Part shown: positions 40,401 to 52,400 of the stretch, one piece after another
Layout of the letters: each line of letters starts with the position of its first letter
Numbering within the stretch: the first letter of the stretch is position 1
From: Lanius collurio
Lineage: Eukaryota > Chordata > Aves > Passeriformes > Laniidae
Assembly: GCA_020086605.1 (NCBI GenBank)
Contig: JACBWW010000029.1
Span: forward strand, 292,970 to 356,969
Direction of reading: 5' to 3'
DNA: 64,000 nt
Notes under the pieces: model-generated
What the model saw: the letters and a program-made list of their open reading frames with translations, nothing else
Told to the model about the DNA's origin: nothing
Database searches by the model: none
Translations under genes and position numbers: made by a program

Positions 40401-43400
40401 GGGAAAGCAAGCAGGAGGCAGAGCCCCTGGGAGGGCTGGGGGCCACGCCTCTGCCCAGATTTGAATCCAGGGATGTCTCTGCCACCATGGAGTGGCTGTA
40501 CTGCTGTGGCCTGGGCCTCATGGGCTGGACCAGGGGTGTCATCCTGTGTGCATTGGGGCCCATGTGCTCCTGGCACAGTTGTTGGGACACATGTGGTGTC
40601 CCGTGGCCTCCCCATGAGGACGGGCGGTACCAGAACCCTTTTGCATGGAGCTGCTGCTGAATCTGGAGAAGATGGGATGTGCCAGGAACAGGGATGAGGT
40701 GCCTTGGATGCTCTGGGAGCAAGGACAAGATGCTTCGAATGCTCTGGGAACAGGGACGATGTGCCTGGGAGGCTCCAGGAGCAGGGATGTGACACCCAGG
40801 CCCCTGCCCTGGTGGGCAGAAGGAGAGGGGTGGCTGTGTGGGCAGCCCCCTGCTGCAGATCAGGCTGCTCCAGGGATCCAGGTCTCAGCACTGACTGAAG
40901 CTTCCCTAGTTTATCTTGTTTCTTCTTAATAACAGATTCATTCTCCGTTCCTGGCAGAGAGCATGCGTTCCTCCACGCTGGGAGAGGGGGAGGGGGGTGT
41001 GTTGTAAATTTCCCATTTTTTTGATAAAACTATATCGCTACGGCGGAAATCAAATCCCATCTTCGATATTTTTAGCATGAGAGCGTGAAGGCACAGAGAT
41101 GCCGAGGGAAGGGAGGATGGGAGGGGAGGGAGGATGGCGGGCTGGGTCTCCATGGAAACTGTTTGCTTTAAATTCCTGCATTGGGGCTCTGAGCATGTAG
41201 GAGGTGATGAATGAAATGAAAAAGCAAAAAATAGGGAAGGTTTTTTCCTTTCTGTTGTCACAAAACTGCTGAAGGAACCTTAGGAGAAATGGGCATAAAT
41301 TATTGATCATCTCAGCATGAATACATGTGTATTTTCATTTAAAACCACCCTTTGTGTCTCTCGAGGGCAGCAGTTGGGGTTTGTAGCAGCCATGACTGAC
41401 CTCTGGTTTGTTCAGAGACACCTTTGGAAAGGAGCTGGTGCCAGTCTGTTCTCTTGAACTGTTACCTCCATGGGACTCCCCCATTTCCCCCCTGGATGTT
41501 CTGTTCCAGGCTACTGTTACTGCCCAGAGACACCAGAGAAAGGAGCCAGTCCCCAGACCATGGGCACAGACCATGCTTCTGTCAACTGCAATGGATTTGG
41601 GCTTGGATTGGATACTTCTGCTCAGAAGAGATTTTTTAAATATTTAGGGTATTTTTTTTAACATATGAAAGGTGTTGTTAGCCAGGCTCTGTTGTTATCC
41701 TTGTCTGAAGTCCTGATGATGGGCATGAGTAAAAGGAAGGTATGGGAGGATCTGTGGACCTGAAACCCCCTTCTCTCTAGGTGCAGCATAAATAGGTGGC
41801 TGGGCTGGGGTGGCATAAGGGTCTCTGTGGTGCCTGGCCCTGGTGTCTCAGACCACAGCCCTGCTCACAGAGTGATGCATTAGATCATGTCTGAAAAATG
41901 TCTCACTGCAGCACACTAAGTTATTTTTAATTCATTGAAAAGAGAATGACCTAAAAGTGGCAGCTGGTGATGGAGAGGATTAAATAGAGCAAAACAGGTA
42001 CATTTTCAACTGAGTAATTTTAAAAGGAAGCAGCATGTCTCATTATGAGGTGCACGTTAGCACTGCCTGGCATGGCCACTGAGTCCCTTGGCTGCTGCTG
42101 GAGCGGCTGTTCCAAGACTGTTCCCAGCGCGTTATCCACATGACACCTTGGTGACACCAGGCTCAGCCCATGATACCACCGCGATGCTCTCCGGGGTGGG
42201 GGTCACCTGCCACAGGAATGAAAACCTCTGTGTGAGCCAGGGTTGAGCTGGAGATGCTGAGCCAGAGCTAGTGCCAAACACAGAATTTCAGTGCTCTAAG
42301 GTGTCTGACTTTGCTCTGGCTTCTGTCAGCAGCTGTGGTTGCCATTCCCCGTGGGAACGGGAGACTGTTTTGGTTTAGCCTCCTAGGGATGTGTTTATTC
42401 TCGTCTGTGTTGCACCCAACAGCCATTCCATGAAATTCCAGCTTGCGTTCTGCTTCTGCAGGACTGTCACAGGCTATAGTGAGGTGGACAGGTTCCAGCA
42501 GCATGGATGGAATTTTCTCTGTCCCAGTGTCCCTCCCCAGCCTCTAACAGGTGTCAAAAATGGGCCTGTTCTGCCCCTTGGGAGGAATTTTCTGAATGTG
42601 GAACCTTGCTAAATGGGAATATTTAAGCAATTGTTCAAAACCAAACAAGAGAGAAGAGCGAGTGATGTGAAGAAGTTCAGAATCCATTCTATAGCTTTAG
42701 CTCCAAAAAACTGACACCTCTGCTGGGTGCTGCCCAGCCCGGCTTCAGACCACCCCACTTGTGTGGAGCTCAGTCCCTCTGCAGCACTCCTCAGCCTTCC
42801 TGAGTGTTGGCAGCAGACGGTTAAACCCTTCCTGGAGCTGTGTACCAGCCATGATGGCCACAAGGCACACAGGTTCCATGTGAAGGAATGAAGTGTTTTG
42901 CCTTGGAGCTCTCCAGCTCAGTACCAGCCAGTCTAGCCAGGTTTACCTGTGAGCGGTGGTGTGTACTGGTGTGCACTGGTGTGTGTGGTGACCAGTGGTG
43001 TGTTTTGGTGAGTGCTGCACAGCTGCCAGGATGGGTTGTCTGTTCTGACTCTCAAATCTGCCTGGAGTCTCTTGCTCAGCTGAGATGCTGTCCGGGACCC
43101 AGAGGTGTTGTTTTGGGGGAGCCCGTGGCTGTGTGAGGGGGCTCTGAAGTGCCTTGTCTGGGGTGTGCATTTGGTGTGTGCTGTCTAGGTTGGCGTCCTG
43201 GAAGACAGCCTCAGTGGTTTTCCGAGCTGCACCAGGAGCCTGGGCCAGTTGCTGCATTTTGTCTTTTTTCATTTGCTGAGATAACTTTCTAGTCTGTATC
43301 TGGGAGATAAAACTCGTGAGGAGGAAGAGTGGCAACTCAGGTTATGTGCTTCCGAGGCTTTCTCTGCTGGTGCACACCAGAGCTACTACCCAGGAGGAGG

Positions 43401-46400
43401 CACAGCAGTGCTCGGAGCGCTCCGAGGTGCCCGCAGCCCGGGCAGTGCCGTGACCTGCGTGCGCAGCCAGTGTTTGCCGCCGTGGCCAACGCCGGGGTCT
43501 GCCCCTTCCCAGTGCTGATGAGGCTGCAGCCCTGGGCCACAACCCTGTCGGTCCGGGTGCTGCAGGAGTGAGAAGGGCAGGGAATGCAAATGGCAGGAGT
43601 GAGCCGGCAGCTGCTATGGCCAAGTGCTGTTCATTGCAGAATCCATCCTGCTCCCAGTGCTGAGGCTCCAAGGCTGCAGTCATTCTTCCAGTTCCCCAGC
43701 TTCGTGCTGGTGGAGTGTGGCTCCCCAGGCAGTGGGTGAGGACCAGTTGGGCAGTAATTGCTGTGGAATTAACCTCTGACATTCTTCTAAAAATAGGCCA
43801 AATAAATCCAATCATTAGCAGCTCCCGCCTGCGTTGCCTCAAGGGTAAACACTGCAGATTAAAGCTTTTGCAGTTACAGGTCCCTGTGTGTCCCCTGGCT
43901 TCTCCTGCCACTGAGAACCCTAGAGATGGCACCCTGGTTTGTGGGAAAGGGGAGTAGTGCGAGTACAGTGGCTTTTCAGCTGATGGAGGGCTGAAAGGCA
44001 TCATTTTAATTTACCTTGGCAGACGATGGGAGATTCAGCAATGGGCAGAGGAAAGCAGCAGTGTAGGTGTGGCCACTGAGCTGCTCTGCCTGGGGAGCTC
44101 AGGGAGAGAGGACGAAGGGGTCTTAATTTGTCTGTGCCCTCTCCTCTGAGAGTGAAGGCAAACCACCATCCCAGGCAGAAGGTGGCACAAGGGCCTGGTG
44201 GGAGCAGGATCTGCCCATCAGCCAGGTGCTGAGATGAGGTGCTAGGGGCACCATTGGCACCAAGCCCTCCCCAGGTCCCAGGAATTGATTGTGTCACCCC
44301 AAGTGGTGCAGGCAGCTCCCCAAGGCACGAGGGGAGTGTGCCGTGCCATGCAGTGCCATGCCATGCAGTGCCATGCCATGCAGTGCCATGCCATGCTGTG
44401 CCATGCCATGCTGTACTGCCCAGCCCTGTGCCCCTGCTGCTGACAGTGGTCCTCAGGTTGCATTTGGCACAGGCACAGTGCCTGGAAATCCCACTGGGAC
44501 TGGTGTTGGGGCACAAGCCAGAGCAGGGGGGAAGGAACACCAGGTAGGTCTGGGCTCGTGGCTGCATAGTTCCGAAATGCCAGGCCTGTTCAGTGTTAGA
44601 GACAGTAGAAAACCAGAGATTTATGGAGATGCCACAGGGTACAGAGCACTGACGAGGCACGTAGCTGTATAGAGAACGGTGCTTTCTGGATGCCTGTGGA
44701 AGTCGGGCTGCAGTTACTTAAATTGTCTTTGTCTTCTCTTTACCAGCTGACATCATCTCCACAGTTGAATTCAACCACACTGGAGAGTTACTGGCAACAG
44801 GAGACAAGGGGGGGCGGGTTGTAATATTTCAGCGTGAGCAGGAGGTAAGTGCCAGTGAATGCAAAATGCCCTTTTCATCCTTTTAACTGAAGTGTCCTGC
44901 TGTTCCCTAATCCGCCTGTATCACTCCTAAGCTCAGGGCTCTCCTGGCACAGCATGAGCTGAAAAGCAACTATTGATATCAGCAGGGCAGGATTTCCTCC
45001 TGCCAAACACCTTCCAAACATCGCATTTTCTGCATTCTTCTGCTCGAAGTGTAACAGGGATCAGGAAGCACATCTGACTTTGTGGCGAGTGCCCATCTCA
45101 GAGATGACACCACCCCAAGAACCCCTCATACCACCAAAATTCTGGAAAGTGTAGATGGATACAACAATTATGTTTCCCTTCCAAAACTTTGCCCAGGAAA
45201 TGCTAGCAAATGCTTTGCTGGAAGCTGAAAGTTGTGCCTGCCAGAGAAGCGTGTGTTCAGCCTTTGGCATGGCCCTGCACTGGTGGGCACCCGGTCAGCC
45301 TGGCTGGGGAAGCTGTACCAGCTCCTGCCACCTGGGATGGTCCCCACCATTTCTGAAGCTGTCCCAGTTAGCTACTCTGGCCTGGCCTGAGTCAGTGTGA
45401 CTGTGGACCTGCCCTCATCTGCACTGGAAGGGATGCATCAGACCTGGGCATGAGATGTGTCACAGTTCGATGATGGTTAAAGCTTTAAAAATATTTCTGA
45501 ATATGCTGAAGAGAGCTCAATGGTTAACCATCACATGTATAGACACTTCATTAGCCTTTCCAGCACTATTTCATTTCTCCTTTTCCTCTCATTTCATTAT
45601 TCTACTGCTTTTCTTGAACTTTAAGCCTCCAGCATCACTCTGAATGTATCCACTTAGCTCCTGGTCAAGAGAACTTTTGGGGCTCCACCCACCCACCCAA
45701 ACCAAGGCTACCCATCCTGTAGCTGCTGCCAGCAGCTCTTCTGTGGCTGGGTTCAGCACCTGGCAGGAGCTGGCACTCGGTCCCAGCCATTCACTGGGGA
45801 CAGACGGTGGGGTGGGATCTGTTCCTGCTACATTCCCTCTCCATTCCCTGTCTGTTTCTGCTCCATTCCCTCTCCTTTTCTTCTCCATTCCCACTGTGTT
45901 CCAGTTCCGTTCCCTGTCCATTCTCACTCTGTTTCTGCTTCATTCCCTCTCATTCCCACTGTGTTTCCACTTCATTCCCTTTCCATTTCGTCTCCATTCC
46001 TGCTCCATTCCCACCAAGCACAACAGGAGTGTTGTCAGAAGAGGCCGTGCCCGGGCATTCAGCCCTGCACTCACCGTCACAAACCCCAGAGAGCCCTGAG
46101 CCAGCTGCCAACACCTTCAGCTCCTCCCTGTCCCTCCGCAGAGCAAGAACCAGCCCCACCGCCGGGGAGAATACAATGTCTACAGCACCTTCCAGAGCCA
46201 CGAGCCAGAGTTCGATTACCTGAAGAGCCTGGAGATTGAGGAGAAGATCAATAAGATACGATGGCTGCCGCAGCAGAACGCGGCGTATTTCCTGCTCTCC
46301 ACCAATGGTATGTGGCAATGCTGCTCCACTGCTTCAGGCCCCTGAGCTCCCACCACCAGGCATAGTCCGCTCTGTCGTGTTTCTTTGGGGAAATATTTGT

Positions 46401-49400
46401 TAAAAATCCGCCCTGCAGGGTAACACAGGTGTCTTGGGGGAATGCGTCTGGCAGAGCTCAATCCCTGTGCACCAGGTATATTTCATGGCAGCCCTTCCCT
46501 TCGAGGGAGAGAGAGAGGCTTCTTCCCTGCCAACAACTTAAATTTTTTGTTCTCAGGATCCTGGTAGTTTTTTGGTTTTGGATTTTTTTAAGATAAACTG
46601 CAGGTGTTTTGTTTCAATTTGCAGTTGTGTTCAGCTCAGCAGTTCCACAGTATGTTCTGATAAATATCATGAGGATCTAGGAATATTATTGGGATGAATG
46701 GGACCTTAAGATGGATGTGACGTAATTACTTCAGGGGAAAAGGAGGGGTCTAATTGTCTTCCATAACCAACTTACTTTGTGTTATAGAATTGACTCTATT
46801 GATCATTGTAATAAAATTCAAAGACTTATTAAACTCATTTGGGGGAGAATCATTGAAATGCAATGAAGATTAATTATACAGCATGATGTTCTGTTAATTG
46901 AGTTTTTAAATAGTTTTTTGATTAATGGGGATATTACCCTTCCATTTGGGTGGTGCACCATATGCAGGCAGGTTATCAAAACAATTAGTTTGGAAATACT
47001 TCTGTGTTATGCTGTTTCTTTTTGCTCTTACTGTTACACTAACATTTTGTATTGACCCCCCCTAAATAGAGCATGATAATAAACCAAAATTAATTGGCAC
47101 TGCTTTGGAGTTGCTGTGTAAGAGAGAAAATTAAGATGGATGATGGGGTTTTGTATGAAACCTGGTGGAAGTGATGATAAACTATGGATGGAGTCCCTGC
47201 CAGGAGGGAGCAAAGAAAACGCCATTATTCAGAGTAATGCCACATGTTCCTGGTGTTCTTTCTCCAGGGACTCGGGGGTGGGATACTGGGAGGAGACAGG
47301 GAACTGCAGGGGGTGGCAGCTGCCTTCAGTCCTGGTGAGTGCTGGGCTCTGCACAGTTCCGGATGGGGAATGTCAGCATGTCTCTGGGTGAGCTACAGAC
47401 ACCCTGTCATGTCTTCTGGGGCATGTCCAGGGCCAGTGTGCCCCGTACATCTTTGCTCCTCTGCAAGGCTGTGCAGCAGCAACTTGCTGTGGGGACAGGT
47501 GCATCTATCACCACTTCGAGCACATGGCATTGGGGGACACAGGAGATTTTTCCAGCCCATGTGGCCTCGACATGTCCATCAGTGAGTAGCTCAGGGAGCA
47601 GCCACCATGATGCTCTCCTCTCTCCTCACTCAGATAAGACTGTGAAACTATGGAAGGTCAGCGAGCGGGACAAGAGACCAGAGGGATACAACCTTAAGGA
47701 TGAGGATGGCCGTCTCCGAGACCCCTCCATGATCACCATGCTGCGGGTGAGTGTGGGGGGACCATGGTGGTTGAGGAGCCATTCCCTGCAGGGAATGGAT
47801 GGTCATTGCTGCTGGTTTCACCTGTGTGCCATGGTACCTGAAATGCCATCCTGCCGTGGTCAGTTGGTGTTGGAGGGCATCCTTGTGTCGGAGACTGGTG
47901 CTATGACTGGTGCATGGGCATGGGGGAGGATTGGGAAGCTGCCATGGATGTCTGGGCTGGGCTGATCCTCGGCAGACATGCTGCTAGGGCTGCCTTGTGT
48001 CTCATGTCTGGTACCCCCGTGCCACAGTGTGCTGTGTTGCCCCATGGGCTGTGTCCATCCCGGTGAGGAGGCAGGGCAGAAGCTCTCCCTGCTTGGAGCA
48101 TTCCTGCATGCAGCTGCTGCTGTAGGAGCAGAAGTACTTCCTCCAAATGAGTTTTCGTCCTGGTCATGACATTAATCAGACCAGAGCAGCTTGTAATTTA
48201 TTAACACCTTGTCAGAATTTGCATTTTGAGTACTTGTGAGTTTTATATTTATACATATAAAATTGTTACTGTGATTGTCCTTGCCTCACTTGGTGGGTCC
48301 CAGTTCCATTGTGTGTGAAGCCATTGAGAACCCTAGGCAGGTGGTTAATTCTTGTCTCTGTACAGGGTTGCTCCTGGTGGCTGGCAGCATTTTTCTTTAC
48401 AGAGCAAGAGACCATTTATTTAATGTAGAAGTGTATCTGCTGTTACATTTCAGGCAGCATTTCCAGCCTAACATGCTGTTACATGACAGCCCGTTGGAGA
48501 GGTTTGCTTGGCATCTGGCTGTCAGAGCTGGGGCTGTCAGCCCTCTGCAGGCTGGGAGGGAGGATTTGGAAAGGCAGCAGCGTTAATGGTGTTATCTCAG
48601 GTAGTGCTTCCTTCTCTGGTCAAACACACTGGGAAGGCCATGAGATTTCTTTCCCCCCCATAGAAATTCATACTAAAGAATCAGAGAGCTGGACACAGTT
48701 GGAGTCCACTCACTGCCTTGGAAGTTTTAGCCTTTGTTTTACTCTCAGCCCATCCACTCCTAGTAGCAGCTCAGTGCTGTGTGGCTGGAAGAGTCAGGTT
48801 CTGTTTGGTGTCTGCCACTGCACTGGAATCAGGTGCTGCCATTCGTGCTCCTGGCGAGCAGCCCAGCAGAGGCGCAGGGCACCAGGAGGTTAAACAAGCC
48901 CTAAGTGCTCAGTGTTATGCTTACTGGTATCTGCTGTGCAGTGCCTGTGGTCCCTGAGGACAGAAGATTGAGGAGTCTTCCACCATCCCCATTTAATTGA
49001 ATGTTTTGATGATTTTATTTAGACAGATATTTACATAGCTGTACCGTTTTGCTGCAGCTTGGTGTAAATCTGATATGTAATTGTCCTGTGATGTGTGCTT
49101 TAAATTAAAGCCACATCCATCCATGGTTTAATTTTCAACCACAGACAAGTGAAAAAGGGTTTTAAATGCACCTTGCTGCCATAATTTCTCACCCATTTGG
49201 CTTAATGGTTTAAGTGCACTTGATGAGCATCATCCTCTGAGGAATTTCTAACCCACATAGTGCAAAAGGAATATTTAACTCTGCTCAGGCTGTGTAGTGA
49301 GGTGTTTACTGTTGGTAGATTTACTGTCTGCTGATTTGAATTGCCCCCAGTCTAATAGCTTCAGCCCTGTGACCTTGTGTAGCAGCCTCAGCGTGCTCCT

Positions 49401-52400
49401 GAGTACCACTCACTGTACCTGTGCCATGGGACATATGTAGGAGATAATTAACACAAGTAATATCCAGGGCTTAAACCTTTTCAAAGAGAGGATGTGTTTG
49501 CTTTGGTCCCTCACAGCACAGGTCAGTCTGGGGTGACACCTCAAGCACGCCCTGCCACGGAGCCAGCGGGCACCAGGTGCTGTGGGTGGGTGCAGTGGGT
49601 AGGGCCCTTGTGTGCCTGCTTTTTCGTGTTTGTAGCTGTCACAGAGCCATCTCTTAAAAGCTGCCACTTCACTTTCTCAATTCCAGCAATTCCATCAGAA
49701 ATTGTATCTCACATTTTGCTGAAGCACTCAGATTTCTTGGCCCCTGTGCACAGTTTCCCAGGGAGGCTGTGCTGTGCCCCATTGCATCTGATTCCCCTGA
49801 CAGCAGCCCCAGAGTGACTGTGATGGGAGATGCCTCAGAGAAGGTCTGCTGTGCTGCTGCTGCCTTTCTGCCTCAGCAAAGAGATTTGTCTCTTTTCCTT
49901 GTAGATGTTCCACAGAGCATTTCAGTGACAAGGCAGGGACAAAAGATGGAAGCAGCAGCTCCATCAGCTGCATGGACAAGCAGTGAGGCAGCAGCTTTGT
50001 CCTCCTGCAGGAAGGTCCCTTCCGCATGTCACAGGGCAGGTTGAATGTGACAAAATTCTGAGCAGTGTGAAGTTGTCCATCTGCCATGAAAATAGTGTTT
50101 GATGCTCATTTCCTCTGCAAAATACAAATCTTGAAGTGGCATTGGGCAGTCACAGAATGTACTTTATGTAGGTAGGAAACGAATGCTGGGGAGTGTGCCT
50201 GAAGGAGCTCAGCTGCTGGAGGAGCTCAGCTGCTGGGGCGGGTGGAAAACTCACTGGATTTATCCCTGAGCGCTTGCTCTGCTCCCTGATTTGCCAGGGA
50301 CTGGATTACAGTTTCCTTCTTGGAGACTCAAGGCTGGGGTCAATCCGAGCTTCAGTTTGACTAATTCCACTTGGCCAAATCCTGTGTGAGGCTGCAGAGC
50401 CTGCTGAGCACTGGCCATGCTGGTGTGGAGCAGGGGCCTGGGCTGGGGCAGGGGGGCTGCGCAGTCACCCGCTGCACTGGCCCAGCACTGCTGCTGTTCA
50501 GCTGTCACCAGAGGGGGTTGTGTCCTGCTGTGGATGCAGGAGCGAGGAAAGCTCTCCCCATGTGCCATTTCAGAGCCTGGCTGGTCAAGGTGAGCGCAGT
50601 GGTACCCATCAGCAGGTCGCAGGGTAAGCTGCCTGCAGCCGGTTCCGCCGCACCTGTCAGGTAACCACAGAACTGTGGCTGCAGCTGGTCACCCTGGCAA
50701 GGTGGGGATTGAGTAGACACCTAATGGATTATTTATTGGGATTTCTTATGGCCACTGCTCTGGCTCAGGTTGGGATTTCAGAGTAAGTCCAGTGCAGTCC
50801 ATCGTGCCCAGAGGGTTTCTATGGAGGTAACTGGCAGCAAAATCTTCCTCTCTGCTGCACAGAACTGTGTGAGTGATCCCAGTGCAGCCAGCCCTGTCAT
50901 ATTCACACCCTTTGGGACTTTCTGGCCTCTGGTGTGTCCTGTGAGAATTCCCAGCAGTGCTTTCACCTTGCGTGCTGGTGGTTGGGTCCCATCCTGCTGT
51001 AGGGCTGTATGCGAGTTCCGTGTCCCCACCTGACCCCCAGTAAGGGGCAGCTCAAACCTGGCACATGTGGGCCATGGGCTGTGGGAGGTTTGTGACTGTG
51101 CCATCCCAGGAGCTGAGTCCTTGTACCTTTCCCCCGTATATTTACCTGTGTTTTGCTGCTGCTGCTACCGTGTGGCACTTCTGGGCAGAGGATGAGGCAT
51201 TCCTGAGAAACACTGAATCTCTGTGATTCCACAGGCCATGTGGAGAGCTCAGCCATGTAGAGCTTTCCTGCAGGGCGTAATTGGTGACAGCCAACTTGAC
51301 AGACAATGAAAGGGGAAGCCTGGTAAGTTTGGGGGCAATTACTGACGCCATGTCCCCTGCACTGTGGGCCTTCACTCGGGACTGGAGGTGGCAGGAGGGC
51401 ATGCAGTGGCAGTGGTGGGAAGGGGCCAGGACATGCCATCGAGAAAATGAGTTCCACAGCTCAAGAAAGGGTTAATGTCTCATTAATTCAGGATAGGGGG
51501 AGCCTTCACCAAACACAGGGAGAGGAATCAAGTGTCATGTGTGCCCGGAGTGAGCAGGATGTCTTCTGCTAGGGGTACCTGCTAAAAGCAGGAATCAAAA
51601 TTAACACTTACTTTGTTTTAAATGAAAAGTGACGGCATTGCCCCCCTTCCTGAAAACAGAAAGCAATTGAATTTATTAGTGTTTCATTTTCTTTGCCAGT
51701 CTTTTTGTGTACTTGATGTGCTTTGTTACACTGAATTATCATTTAATAATGAGCGTGTGTGATGCGAGAGCCTGCCCTGAGGTGGGCTCTGGAGCTGGAG
51801 CAGGTATGCACAAGGACGTCTTTGCTGTTCAGGATTGCTGTGGCACTGCTGGTTGAGCTGGGTGGGTTGGGCAGACACTGACTTGGCCTGTGCCTGCTTC
51901 AAAGAACACAAGACCCAGTTCCAGCTGCTGTCACATTGCCCCATTTGTTGGTGTCTCCACTGTGGCTGAGGCCTGACTGGGCAGCTGCTCCCCTTGGCTG
52001 TCCCGAGCCAGGGTCCCCTGTGCTACAGGATCCCCATGCTGCTATTGGGGAACAAGCTCACCATCTGCTCCCAGAAAATTCCTGACTGCTCCTGCCTCAA
52101 AGTTTCAGTGCTTTCAGGGTTAAATTGCTGATACCCTTAAGCAGAAGCTTGCAGCATGTGGGCAGGCTGGTGTCCATATTTCAGTTTAGATTCATGCCAC
52201 TGTAGCAGATAAAAATCCCCGCTTTAGCCAGCCATTCATGGATAACCAGGTTTGTCCCTCTTTTGGGTTTTTACCTGGTGATGGGCCAAGTCCAAGCCAT
52301 AAAAAAATCTCCCTGGGACTTGGCTCTGAAGTAATCTGTGGAGAATGTTCTCACTTTAAGAGTTTGTCATAGCTCTGTGGTTGTGATTGACTGCCATGTA

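Larger units (their letters stand above)
16436..44746 (+). other. PPP2R2B: PPP2R2B intron 1 (28.3 kb)
   Basis: Starts GTGAGC and ends TTTACCAG. The first 0.7 kb is still CpG island. Recognised content: CR1 remnants (22.07, 29.44 and possibly 33.33 kb), a tRNA-derived SINE (36.6 kb), a CR1 3' end (39.9-40.35 kb), minisatellites (38.1, 40.7 and 44.35 kb) and a small CpG-rich patch (43.4 kb). No further coding exon was recognised, and the many open frames here look like chance. Alternative first exons of PPP2R2B could lie here undetected. Confidence 0.9.

Noticed and set aside
39947..40891. 314-residue - strand open frame
   Set aside because: It runs antisense through a CR1 copy and a minisatellite. 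Composition reflects the repeat, with no recognisable domain.
42888..43136. ORF beginning MKCF, the same first four residues as the human B-beta-2 N-terminus
   Set aside because: The following residues do not resemble the B-beta-2 peptide and no in-phase donor appears at the expected distance. Treated as coincidence.
44001..44660. 219-residue - strand open frame with Ala-Trp-His-Gly-Thr repeats
   Set aside because: The repeats come from the 15-bp minisatellite, which keeps several frames open. There is no protein family match and it is intronic.
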